DNA of 64,000 bases from Acridotheres tristis (taxonomy: Eukaryota > Chordata > Aves > Passeriformes > Sturnidae), in contig CM072888.1 of the NCBI GenBank assembly GCA_037013685.1, positions 7,607,034 through 7,671,033 of the forward strand, in the 5' to 3' direction. Below are positions 37,875-50,500 of the stretch, in pieces. Made by a program: the position numbers and the translations under genes. The notes beneath the pieces were generated by a model. The model worked only from the letters and a program-made list of their open reading frames with translations, made no database searches and was not told the origin of the DNA. How positions within the stretch are numbered: the stretch's first letter is position 1; each line of letters starts with the position of its first letter.

Positions 37875-40804
37875 CTGAAAGAAACAAAAAAGGAAAATGG
37901 CTGTTAATTGCTGGGAGAAAATCTGATTTGCAGCATGGACACAGAAGTTACATAGAATCCTGAAAGGCCCCAAAACATGCACTATGAAACTTTTAAAAGG
38001 GCTTTACAGTTCTTTATGTACTCTGAGTTGGAGGCGTGGGAGAAAAACTGACAAGATATTCTCAAGAGGTCAAAACAATAATAAAAACCTTAGTGGCAAC
38101 TTTAGAAAATCAGAAAAATTTTGGCAAAAGGTTGCTCTAAAAGAGCAGCATTCAATCTACATAAAACATTTCTCAAAGCATTAACTTGACCCATTCAACT
38201 TTGCAGATTCTAAGCCCATTTGATGTTAAGTTATTCAAGAAGAAGAAGAAAGAGAAAGAGAGAAGGACAGAAAAGATATAGAAAAGAAGAAATATAGCTA
38301 CCACTCCTGGTTCCAGTGACGTTCAGCTGATAGAAATTCCAAGAGGAGGTAGGGTCAAGACATATGGTCTCTATTTTCTGTTTCAAATATTCTATAAGTG
38401 TACTATGAGAATTCTATTAGGAGAAAAAAAAGGAGGAGAGTGGAGGAAGAAATTAGAAAGTAGTTTCAAAAATTAGACAGAAATGGCAAGAAAACATAAG
38501 AAACCAAAAATCCTCCAAAGGGAAAAAAATGTGCAGTCAGAGCTGCACATGGGTACAGATGATTGCCTGGAAGGCCCTGGTGGCAGTAGGGAGGACACTG
38601 CAGCATGAGCTACCTGTGTAAGGAATCAGAATGCTCTTATGGAGTCTTGGACATGGCCTGAAATCCATGTGTGAACAGCCTGACAGGATCTGATGCTAAA
38701 TTTCTCTTTATTTGTAGCATATCTGGATGTAAAATCAGGGATAAACCCCTAAGCAAGGCAAAAACTGAGACAGGCAGTAACACATACAGGCAGTGTCATG
38801 TGCTAAAAACACACGCTGTGTCAAAACACGACAACCAAATGGATTTGGGTGTTCTATAAGTGCCTAAATTTGTGTCTCCACATGCATACAGAAGGTCAGT
38901 ACTCTGGGCTGTGTGCTCAGGATGATGCTGTTGAGCTGAAAGCACCACACGAAGCCAGCCAGACATCTGCCAGCCAGGGAACAAGGGACAAAAGGTGACT
39001 CTGACAGGGAGAATGTGGGACCTGCATTCGTTCCCACTCACTGTCCAGAGGAACAAGAGCAAAACAGCTGGATAGACCCAGGGGGAGCAGAATGAAGCAA
39101 GAAATGTGACAAAACCCACAAGACATGAGAAAGAAAAGCCGAGGCTGTCAAGAATATGACAGAGACAGCAACTGGACTGAGAAAGCTCCAGAGAAATTAC
39201 AAATCTAGATACTACACAGCAAACAAAACAAAGGAGGGGTTGTTAAATGCTTCCAAAATGCAGATGTGACCAAGAAATCCCCAAGGAAGAGCAGGTGCTT
39301 TTCCTATTCTAAAAAAAAGTTCTAAATTAATACTGTCCATGTAAGTGATGAGAAAAAAAAAAGGATTGCTATGAAGCAGTATGACTTTAAAATCGTCAAA
39401 TAAGCACTTTATCCCTACCCACACATCCCTCTGAGTCAAAAAAATCATTCTTTAAATTATAGACTGATGACACTGGGACTGAAAGCCACTCAATCATCCT
39501 TGCTCCCCTGTCATGAGAGGAAAGACCTCCTATATGACATATACAGTCATATAATCAAGATATCTATCAAGAACTTTAATAAAGTAAAATATTAAATACA
39601 ATTCTGTAATCAAGAAATTAGTGTTTCTGCTCGTCTACTCATTTCTCAATCTGCTGTTTCGTTTACTCTTTTTTTTCTCTCTAGCATCTGTTTTCTTTCA
39701 TTCCTCTTAGCTGCTTAATTTCACTGAAAATAGAGATTTTTCCTTTAAAAAAAAAAAACAAAAGAGAAGAAGCAAGCAACCATTTTTTGTTCTTTACATT
39801 TTGTTAAACCTCAGAATCCTCTTCCCTGTGTCAACCACTTTGTCACCAAAATGACTTTGTCTGATATTCTTCCTTTAAAAGTAATAGTTCAACTCTGATG
39901 ATCTTTTGGAAAACATTACCTCTCATAATGGTATGTATGAGTTCATTATTTCATCTCTCCCAGTTATATTATCCTGCCACAAGAAACACAGTGACTTCTG
40001 AACTTTGAGACTTTTCCAGCCCTACAGGAGCTGATGATCAGGGGATTTTTGCTTTATCTTTCTTTGCATTGAATCAGAATAGATTTAGCATCATCTTGAC
40101 CTGGAGATTGAATTGAACCATTAGGTAAAATTGAATGCTTCTAGAAAATATGTAAAATAGTGTAGTGATATATAATGTAATGGACTCTTTCAAAAGCTCT
40201 TCCATATAATTCTGCAGATGTTAAGAGGTTATTTACTGTGCCTCAGACTTTCATTCTATTTGTTCTTTATGAAAGCTTCCAGATAAATTCATACAAATTG
40301 TAAGGAAAGTTTTGTGGTTTTTTTAAAACAAAATTTGCAATCAGCATGACCAATGACAGTTCTGCATACTTAAGAGAATGAAGTAGCTCATTTTCTTTCT
40401 AAAATCCATTGATTTCCAAGAATTATTTTTTACCTCAATTAATATTGATAAAAGTATACCTACTCCATACATATATTTGTACTTTCATAGACTTTTCAAG
40501 CAGCACTTTAAAAAATATTGCTAAGAAAAAAAGCATAAAGTATATTGCATTCTGTATAAGATACCAATTTACATGCCTGACCTACGATTAAGTATTTCAT
40601 TAGTTGTCACTCATGGGAGGAAGCATTTTTTAGATACAGAATATATGACTTATTTCAGGACAAGAAATCCAAGTTGAAAGGCTTTTCACATCTCCTAGTG
40701 ACTTGGCATAGAGGAGAATGTTCCATAGATCACCTAATGATAGGCTTAGTTCTCTGATTATTCAGTGGTGGGATTTTAGTTGTTTTTCAGTGGAGGTTTT
40801 CTTT
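37875..40804. other. unique AT-rich DNA, no confirmed gene
   Basis: A purine-rich stretch (AAGAAGAAGAAAGAGAAAG) lies at about 38238-38283. No transposon remnant, RNA gene or supported exon was found. Confidence 0.55.
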
Positions 40805-40931
40805 GTGTTTTTTTTTTTGTGGTTTGTTTGTTTGTTTTTTTTTGGGTTAGATTTTTTTGTTTGTTTTTTTGTTGGCTTTTTTGGTTTTGTTTTTTGTTTT
40901 GTTGGGGTTCTTTGCTTGCTTTTTTTTTTAT
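40805..40931. repeat. G/T-rich low-complexity tract
   Basis: On the + strand this stretch is almost all T and G in units such as TTTG and TTTTTTG. It is the reverse-complement counterpart of the A/C-rich tract at 34.8 kb. Phe/Val/Leu-rich frames on + and a Lys/Gln/Thr-rich frame on - across it are repeat translations. Confidence 0.9.
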
Positions 40932-43900
40932 GGTGGCAGTTTTGATCACGTGAAAATGTTTCTTGTACAACTCATGAGCACCATTAACCTGAACTGCAAG
41001 TTCCTGGGAAAACTTGTACAAAGAAGTTCTTTCTCCAAATTTGATCAATAAAACTGAAACAGAAGTATAAGAGACTGAACTATCTGTTCCTTGTCATAAG
41101 GATATATCATTTGAATTAAAGTCTCTTGCTTTTGGTTACATTATTTTTGACTCTGATTCTTCTCTAATTCAAAGTCAATTGTGTTTTCTGGCAGGCATAA
41201 AGAGTTTTTTCCCTCTGAAGTGGCTTATAATAAGAGATAGTTCATTTGGTTTGAAAAACAGATCATTAAGTCTTCATGTCCCGATAATAGAATAAACTGT
41301 GCAAATAATGCAATTGTTTTGAGCTACAGAAGTTAATCAGATGGACTCTTGAAGTCCTTCTGGACTGTTACAGTTTGAGTCTTGTGTCCTGTTTGCCACC
41401 TCCTCCTCCTCTCAGCAAAGAAGAATTTGGCTCTTCACCTTGGCATAACCAAGGTTCCTGCATCCACCACGATCTCTTTTTCCCTCTACATCTCCTGATA
41501 TGAAAATGCTGCAAGTACACCAATAGAAACAAAAACAGCTGAAGAAAAACCCCACTAAAATAACGTTTGTAACAAAGACTATTAAATTTGGTATTATAAA
41601 GAAAGCCTATTGTACTTACCAGGTGCTAAATAACTGGAAATACTTACAAAGCCACCTTACAGATTATAATTTTATGTGTCCTGTTGGAAATTGCTGGCAT
41701 TTTCCCAAGGCTTTCTGACATTTTAACGGCAGACACCTTTTCATATCCATTTGCATGTCCTAAATCAAACCAAGGGCTGAAGGTGTATTCAAAAGATCTC
41801 TTTTCAGCTGTTTGAAATTACTACTCTGAGCTAAAATCAATGTTCTATTAACAACCTGTTTTTTAAAAGTAATTTCAAAATATAATTTCAGCTATTAACT
41901 TCAGCCTGTCCTTTATTCTCTCTCTGTGCCCTGTCCTTTTGGTAAATCTGCTGCCCATTCTATCTCAAAAGCTGAAAATTAACTGAGAGACTATTGCTTC
42001 AAACCAGTAATAACAGTATAGTTTACATGTAGCAGTGATTACCTATTGCCTTCTCACAGTCAAATCTGACTGGAGTTTGTTTCTTGTCAATGCTTGCTCC
42101 TTCTGAAAACCTGCATTTCCAGCTGTGAAATCACAAATAACCAATCTTCCCCTTCTCTACCTCCTGAATTTTCCAGGACTTTTCAGATGTGAAAATTAAA
42201 TATTGTGTGTCTGCAGACTCTCATTAAGGCTTTTTTTTTTTTTTTTAGTAACTAGCTGTGGAGAGTTTAATGTCAACACAAGTATGGAGGGGAGAGGAAG
42301 GGAGCAGATAAAGCGTGGAAAGAGAACTCTAATATTCAGTAATCTACTTTTGCAGGTAATCTTCAAATCTTCAATACCTAGATTAACATAAAACACCTCT
42401 GACTAGCTTGAAAAATACATTGATCTCATTTTTAACACATCCTTACCTTCCCTTATGTATTCATTCAGAGTTAGTGGTCAAAGATATCTGCTGCAATCAC
42501 CTGTAAGCATGTTCTATAAGCATGTTCTCCCATGTACTGTCCTCATATCCAGCACTCCCAAAAAACACACATCCTCTTATTTTTCAACCCCTTTAAGTTT
42601 CTACTTTTTTTTTCTAAGAAGGTCCACGTGAGACTATTTAGCTGTGAAAGCTGCTGCATTTTAACACACAAAAATCAGCCTCTAAGACCAGGCAATGATA
42701 TATCTGTAACTACCTTTATAAAAAGAAGTCTTTTAGCACCTAGCTTAGAAATGTAACAAGGTTTCTGATACTTTACCTTTAAAACATTTTTTTTCTCCAG
42801 TATTTCTTAATTGTACATATTGTAATAGTGTATGGTGTTTACTAACTGGCAAAATGATGTTTGACTCAGGAAAGTGCTTTCAGGAGGTGATTCTCAAATA
42901 ACTAAAATCCTTAAGGGCCTTATTCTGTCCTCGCATTTATAAATGAAAGGTGCCCACATATTTTCTACCTGCTTTTTATGTACTTTTTCTAGCAAGTAAA
43001 ACTGCCAACAAAGTAAGCAAACTCCCTGTAAATTTTCATCATCCTTCATTTTAGCTGTTGCTTAAGATATCTTTGAAGAATTAATAGGAACTGGTGTCAG
43101 TAACAGAAACCAGTTGGTTGTATAAATAAAATTCAATTTTACTTCCAGGAGTTGAAAATAAAACCTGTTCCTTTCAAATAAATTATTTTTTATTGTGCTA
43201 AGATGCAACCTCCAGAGCCACTGCTGTGAATCCTGTTTTTATCCAAAAAGGAGTTAATCAGCTTTACATAGTGCTAAAAAGATCCTGACAGCAAGTGACA
43301 GTGTGTTGTGATGATGAAATCCGAACTTTGTCTTTGTGTTCCATCAGAGCACCTGCCCACACAGGTACAGGGCTGCATTTCCAACTCCATCACCACATGT
43401 TGGTACACAGTCACCATCCAGCCCCTGTAGCTCCAATGCAACATTAATTTTGCAACATAATTACAGCTGATAAATATAATGTGAGAAAAGTGAATGCAAT
43501 ATTTATTAGCACATGTTAACTTCTATCTGAAATCAGTACATATTTTCATATTTATAAAAATCAAGATGCAATAATTGAATATATTTTAATGGTGTTTCAG
43601 AGAAAAACTTGTCATTTTTCTTTACCATTTTACTTATTTCACACAATAAAATTAAATTTAAAATGAAGCCTCAAGAATCATTGACTTAAAAATACCAAGC
43701 ACCCAAAAAGAATCTTTTACCGAGAAGTTGTTTTGAGTTGTGACTTGAGTGGGACTTGAGTGGGAAGGGGTTATTAATTCAATAGCAAGAGAATATCCAT
43801 AAGGCTCCAAGGAAGTTAATAAGGATTATAACAGTTCTCACTCTTTCTTCACACCACTTCAAAATTCTGCAAATAAAAATGAGGATAAGATATTTGTGTT

Positions 43901-44514
43901 AGGGATCTGGAATTCTAATAGAAGAGGCATCAGTACTACACCATTAACATTAATACTTGTACAGCAGCTATGATCTTGGTTTTTTCAAATGGGATACACC
44001 TCCAGGCAGATTTTACAAAGAATTCTGAAGCCAGAAGAACAATTAGCCCAGGGTCAACAGCCTGAATCATGGCTCAGTCCAGGGACATCAGATCATGGAT
44101 CAACATCTTAGATAAAAAGAACCAAAGCAGAATTAAGCAGGTTGCATACAGGCAAAGACATAATGAGTAGCAATATTTTCTTCGCCTGAGTTTGAAGAGG
44201 AAAATAAATGAAGAACTATGATACAACAGCCCTATGTTGATAACACTGCTATATTCTTCTGGGGAAAAATATTTTTAAAAATAGCCCAGGACTGTGGTGT
44301 TTAACACCTAACTGTGAACCTTAGTGAGCTAATTCCATGTTCAGGCTCTATAGCTACAGACTCACATACATAGCTTTACCCATATGAACAGTTTCAAAGA
44401 TTTCAAAAGGATGAAACACATACCAAACATACAATATTCATTTGAAAAGAATAAGTGCACTGTAGCATGAATAAATAATGCTTAGTGAAAGGTTGGGTTT
44501 GAGACAGCCTTAAT
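40932..44514. other. unique AT-rich DNA, no gene seen
   Basis: Contains a T16-17 run at about 42229-42245 and two small tandem duplications: TAAGCATGTTCT twice near 42504-42529, and GACTTGAGTGGG twice near 43742-43765. No exon, RNA gene or transposon remnant is supported. Confidence 0.55.
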
Positions 44515-44650
44515 CAAAGAATCTTAGAAAGGCTTGGATTGGAAGGGACCTCACACATCATCTTAGTTTCAATCTCACCTCCATGGGCAGGGATGTCACC
44601 CAGTGGATCAGGTTGCTAGGACCCCAACCTGGCTTTAGGATGGGGATGAG
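44515..44650 (-). mobile_element. CR1 LINE fragment, minus orientation
   Basis: Reverse complement of a CR1 3' end: AAAGAATCTTAGAAAGGC, then GGATTGGAAGGGACCTCACA, CCATGGGCAGGGATGTCACC, AGGTTGCTAGGACCCCAACC and TGGCTTTAGGATGGGGATG. About 135 bp is kept. It is followed at 44660-44712 by an A/C-rich run. Confidence 0.9.
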
Positions 44651-44659
44651 GAAATCTTA

Positions 44660-44712
44660 TTTTAAAAAAACAACAACCACACAACAAAAAAAAAACCAAA
44701 AAGAAAAGAAAT
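44660..44712. repeat. A-rich low-complexity run
   Basis: A7, CAACAACC and A10-type runs lie directly beside the 5' side of the truncated CR1 copy at 44515-44650. Because CR1 lacks a poly-A tail and the run is at the element's 5' side, it is probably independent of CR1 insertion. Confidence 0.75.
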
Positions 44713-47158
44713 AACTATTGGGTCATTTTAAAGACAAGCATGTCCAAATGTGAACATGCACAATCTGATGCAGTGACTTCTTTCTGCCTCCATCACCTCA
44801 GCTGCCACCTCTGAGGGAAGGGAAACTGCAGAGCCCTGTCTCCTGGGACACAGATCTTGAGTATGAGGTATCATCTGCCAGCCAGACACCACACTTCTCC
44901 CACTTCAAGTCCTCTCCTAGGCTGAGAGACCACAGGGGTAATAGGCACAGCAAAGCCAAGAGAATTTCCTTTTTCACCCCATAGAAATATGACAGCATTC
45001 CACATTAAATAAGTGTTGTGGTTACCAATCTCCTTCAGTTTTGAGCTTGCCTTAAGATGCTGTTAGAGAATTATTTCCTTTTTTGACAATTTGCTGACAT
45101 CTTGCAAGCATGGGTGAAGTCATCACTAAATTCTCAAGACTCACTGTAAACTCGATGGGAAAGTAAACACTTTGCACAATGGATTTTTAGCTTGTGCGTT
45201 CCTCTAGTTGCTTTTGCAACACAAGCAGCTTTGCTCAGCAGCAAATCCTATTCAAGTAGTTATTGTGATTGCCTGCACTAACATGAGACACTCATTTAAG
45301 AAGATTACAAAATAATGATGAAATTGCAGCATTACTACATTGTAAATCTCATCAGTGAGGATAGAGAGAAGCTCTCAGAAAGTAACAGATTGTTATTTCA
45401 AGTTTCTCCGTTTCCATTATCTGACTTCTCTGAACATAAGGAAACTAAAGACATTGATATTTTAAACTTAATTAAATATTTCAGAGACAGTTGTATGTAA
45501 TGCCTATACTGTAGTTTAGAAGTTTAGCTTCACCCCAGAGTTAACAAATGAATAGCAGGTGATTAAAATACTGATTATTTTACCAGTAACTTGTTTCAGA
45601 AGCATTTATGTTGGTACTTTAAACCACCTTGTGAAAGCAGGGCAGCATCAGATTCTGCACTGGGTATTTTTGTACCATGTGAAGTATTTAAAGTGCTTAA
45701 AGCTCTGAAGCATCTATCTGCTGAAAAACTCAGTAAGATATCCACTACTTTAAGGATATTGTTAACAAATATTCAGCTAAATGAAGTCAAGAATTCAGAC
45801 TGATTACTATAACCAGGATGGGGAGGCACCATATCTATAAAATTGTTAGATTGTTTTTACTGTATATCTGAGAGGCTCAGTTCCAGGCAAAATTGAAGAC
45901 TACTGGAATTACCTAAAACTTCAGTCCCATCATAAAAACAAACTGGCTGGTCTTGTTGCAGGATACCTCACTCCCTGCAGATAATCTCATAAAAATATTT
46001 CCCTTTTCTTCCCCCTAATTGCACACCTTGAGGGGTTTGTACCTTTCTGTGCCATACTCTGGTCATGTGCTCTGCTATAAAAGTGGGAATGTTGGCTGCC
46101 TCCAGGACAGTGCACTGCCTCATTAAAAAATGAGTAACTGCTCTTCTCAGCTTGGATGCATTGGCATTTTTTACATCTCTGGCATCCTAACAGAGTTGTG
46201 AGTTACTGAGAGTAGTCAGTGCTCCCACTTGGCCTGAACACCTTTTTTGAAGCAGTTTATATAATCAACAGAGCAATTTATGCCCATATTCACGAGTGGT
46301 TCGCACAGCCAGACTCTCAGTCAAAGTATTATAAAGCACATTACAGTATGTATAAGGCTTTATGTACAGATATTCTATATGCATTCATACCTAGATATGT
46401 TTTAATTTAACATGCTTTCTGGAAAGGACAAATACATCTCTTATAGAGAGAGTCAAACATAGTTATATTTTAATATAATGTACTTTCTGAAAAGGATAAA
46501 CCTGAGCAAGTGAAATCTTTCTCCTGTTGAAGTTAATAGTAAATAACCTCAAAAGTACATGAAGCCTGGGACAAAACAAGGATTATTTTCACAAGTAAGC
46601 TTAGGTAAGAAGCTTTTGGGGGTGACATTTCTGGTGAAGCTAGTGGATAACAAAGGGTAGTTGACAATGAATAGCTATAATCCACTACCTTTCCCTCTGC
46701 TTTTGCCCTTAAAGCAAAGTAGGTACTCCAAGGACAGGAGTCTGCTAGAAAAACTGCATGACAGAAGAATAAAATAAAAAAAAGAAATCTAGTTCTCATT
46801 TATCAGGAATACTCTAGCCACAAATAGAGCTCCATTTGAGCTAACTGTTCAGGTGAGTTATCTTGAAAGGATTTTTATATTAAACAATTAGCTGAGAGCT
46901 GGGTTGCATCTCTCTTGTGGGTAAGGCAGCTGGCAGGAGCATATCTTGTTTGTATTCCCACTGCACTGCAGCTATCTCTGCCCCAAGACATTCTGGGCTT
47001 GCAAAATACACCACTGTTATTACCAACTATTAACTCAAGTTGTTAAACATTTTAGGAAAGATTCTGGTTGGAGAACATGCATTTTCATAGCCCTTGCTGC
47101 AGCTTGCCCACATAGAATTTCATCTCATTTCCGTCCAGAAAGGAAAGATTGATTTTGA
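44713..47158. other. unique DNA, no confirmed gene
   Basis: Contains a diverged tandem duplication at about 46390-46502 and a + strand open frame at 45591-45803 that is discussed as a finding. No transposon or RNA gene was seen. Confidence 0.5.
46390..46502. repeat. diverged two-copy tandem duplication
   Basis: The stretch from about 46391 (CTAGATATGTTTTAATTTAA, then CATGCTTTCTGGAAAGGAC) recurs about 68 bp later as AGTTATATTTTAATATAATG, then TACTTTCTGAAAAGGATAAA. The copies are imperfect, so the duplication is not recent. Confidence 0.55.
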
Positions 47159-47555
47159 TATGATCACCAGAGTTAGAAGAGACCTTAAAGACCACGTTAT
47201 TCCAACCCCCCATGTTGTCCCATGGACAGGGACACCTTCCACCAAACCAGGAGCTCACAGTTCAATCCAGCCTGATCGTTAATTTAATCTATACAAGGAT
47301 CCTTCTTAAGATTTTAAGATCCTTCTTAAGTTTCTTAAAAATCTTAACCAAGATTAATACCAGCTGGAATTAATGTGGCCAGTTCAGCACTTCCACAGCT
47401 GTGGGGCATCCACAGCTGCTCTGGATAACCTGTGCCAGAGCCCTTTTTCCTAATACCAAATTTCTTCCCAATATCTGATCTAAACATGTCTTTCCTCTCA
47501 AAGCCATTCCCCCTTGTCCTATTATGGACATGAGACACTTGCAGGGATCAGCAGG
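47159..47555 (-). mobile_element. CR1 LINE fragment split by about 105 bp
   Basis: Minus-orientation CR1 3' region. Landmarks: GAGTTAGAAGAGACCTTAAA, GGACAGGGACACCTTCCACC, CAATCCAGCCTG, then a break, then GTGGGGCATCCACAGCTGC, GGATAACCTGTGCCAGAGCC, AATTTCTTCCCAATATCTGA, AAAGCCATTCCCCCTTGTCC and TATTATGGACATGAGACACT. Between about 47277 and 47383 the sequence is AT-rich and unlike CR1, so the element is interrupted by an insertion or a local rearrangement. It is not functional. Confidence 0.9.
47277..47383. other. AT-rich insertion inside CR1 copy
   Basis: About 105 bp with no CR1 similarity that I can see. It includes a tandem pair, GATCCTTCTTAAG ... GATCCTTCTTAAG, about 20 bp apart. No clear target-site duplication or terminal repeat is visible, so slippage or a small nested element are both possible. 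Confidence 0.5.
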
Positions 47556-50500
47556 AAACCCTGCTAAGAATTTGCTTTTATTGTAAGGCACAAACACTTT
47601 TCAAATTCTTGGTCTGGTGATCCTATTCTAGTCATTCTAGTTTTCAAGTAATTTGAGAAATCTCTATTGCTTGAAAATATGCCTTCATTATAGCTTTTAT
47701 AGCTTAACGTTAAAACATCTGAATTTCTTTGTGGAAAAAAAAACAACTTAGTGTCATAGCTAGAGTATACTGTATTTAAAACATTTAGATTAAGGGGGAA
47801 ATGCTCCTTTTAATTTTGAAAAACAAAGTAAAGGAGAACAATATTGTGCTTTCAGATTTCAAATAGCTTCTGGCAGATGACATATGTTCCCCAAAAGCAT
47901 ACTTTGGGGACTTGGGCCTTGACAGAAGCAAAGTACTAAAAGGATGAGCAACCAAGTGATATATTCCATCTCTGTTTTCAATAATGCTATCATTTGTAGC
48001 ATTTACAACAAAAACAACAACAACAGAGTATTCACAAAGCAACAGCTGTCCTTTTCTTCAAACTACTCTTAAAGATTATCTCTGTCATGATGTTTACAAA
48101 AACTTGACAATGGTTAGGCAGATGATATTCTCTAATTGCTTATTACTTATGCCAAAGATGAGAATAATTTCGTCCCTAGAAAGAGTTTCTTCTCTCCTTT
48201 TTATATTTGTCTTGGGGAATAGGGGCTATATTTTCCTCTATGTTCCAAACATAGGTAATAATGATATAGATCCTAGATGTCATCAATATTAGAGAAAAAG
48301 GAAAGAAAATCATGTTTATTTTTCCACTAGAGCCTGAATTCTCAGTTACAGACTATTATGTACAACAAACGACTCCTGTATTTATGCTAGGTAATAATTT
48401 ACTCCAAATGTATGAAATTATGTCTAATCATTTCTCTTAGGTAACTATATTATATTAAAAAATCTGATGTGTGAAATCATATCTAAATGTCAAATTGAAA
48501 GAAATCCACCAAACATATCCCTCCAGGTAGCACAGAAATGCTAACATTAAACTGCAGACAGGAACACAATTAATAAAAAATCCAAAACCAAGCCCAAAGC
48601 AAAAACGTATATCCAGCATAAACCCAGAGGTAAATTTTAGGATACATCACAAGAGATTTTCTTCAGGCAAATAAAGAGTTCTTTAGGAGTGCTGCTGAGA
48701 TTCAACAATATCAAAACAGGTAGTTTTCATGAGCTGCCTTAAAATTCCTTAGCTATTACTGTTTCTGGCACAAGTAATATTAAAAAAAACCCTTGATATC
48801 AAGACTAATATGATTTCAGCTCCAGGGGTACAGGCAGTAAGATTCATCTGTCACTTTGCCTCCACCTAGTACAGATCTATGTGATAGGGGATCTCAAAAT
48901 ATCTTATCACACTGGATTTCTTAACACACAAACCAGGGAAGAAATGTGGAGGTGAAAAAAGCTGTCCTAAAAGTTCAGTGCTTCAAGAACCCTTTGAATA
49001 CTAGGCTTCTAATTCTGCTGAAATTTTGAATTCTTCTCTCTAGGACAGGGATTTCTAAATTCCAATAAAACGGCTCAATCCTCAGGCTGTGGGCATTCCC
49101 TAAGAAAACTGGGTTTCTCCAATTCTGAATGTTTGGGGACAGGGAAGGAGGAAAATTAAATTGAAATCCATTCTCCATTCATCTAAAAACAATCCAGTGA
49201 TGAGATGATTCATATCAGTCAAGTGCTCAAGAGCTATATAGAATATTCTAACGATAAAGATCTCCTCTGAATATGTATATAAAAGCTGGAATGATTTTTT
49301 GAGTACTTCAACAACTTCAGCAGTAACCCAAGAAGCACAGGGCTGGAATTGTTCAAACAGGAGCTAATATTCAAATAACCCATCAAAACTGTATTTCCAA
49401 CAGACTGGCATCATGAAAAGAATTTTGGATAAAGGGGAACAGATGAAGAGAAATAGCAAAAAGAACTCAGAGGAGCTGTCAAAGTCCCCCAGGACAGTTT
49501 TAGACAGAATTAGGACACCATTTGCAGGGAAAGTTGTTGTTATGGACACTGAAGGCTCAGCCCCAGCTCTGCATGAAGAAAGCAGCCAGAGAGGAACCTG
49601 ACTGTTCAGCTCCGATCAGAATTACATTTACATTTATTTAGTCTCATAACCTGTGGATTCCAAATTTTAAAGTAGCAGTTCAGCCTCAGACTGGACTTTA
49701 ATATTGGACACACGTCCAGGAGAAAGAGAAAAGCCCTGGGGTGCCCTCTCCCTGGGAAATCCGAACAAAATTGGGATATGGAGGCACATTCAGGATACTG
49801 ATACATCTTTTAGAGATGCAAGAGTTAAGGAACAGCACTGAGAGTCAAATACTGACAGGCAGCACTGGGTAGCTGGAAGTACAGGTAGAGAGATACCATC
49901 TGGGAGGTGTTAAGTGATACTTTGGAAAACTATTCCCCTCTACAAAGAGGCAGGGGCACACAGCAGGTTCACAGCCTTAGCATGGTGCCTCAGGGCTTAG
50001 CTCAGCATCCCTGGCTGCTGAATCCCAACTATAAATCACAGCATCGACCTGCACCCGACTTTCCCATGTTTTTGCTGAATCCTGTAGGCACTCTCTTTTT
50101 CTCCCCTCCACAGTCTTCGTGGCCCAAAGCTTGGCATTATTAATCTTTGATTAGAGATTAAAAACAGCTTTACAAGAAGGCAGATGGTTCCCAGAACACA
50201 GACTGTGGTGCTGGGATATTCTTAGTGAAAGCAAAAAAATTCTAAATTTTGTACCAAATAAGACTGACAATTATAAAAAAATCCACTGGGACATTAGGCC
50301 ACAGATGCAGATGATTTTTTTTTTGCCACGTAAGGGCAATAATCTGGCATGGAGTCCAAGGGGTTCTTCTTAGGAACCTCCAGTCCAGCTGGGCACAGTA
50401 TTCTGAGAAGCTGGACCCTGACTTCTCACCCCAGCATTTCCTAATGGTTAGCTTTAGACATTTCCTCTCCCTGCTATTGCCTCTGCATCACACTCTTAGC

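Noticed and set aside
40718..41051. Hydrophobic Phe-rich + frames and a Lys/Gln-rich - frame
   Set aside because: Produced by the G/T-rich tract at 40805-40931, not by a membrane protein gene.
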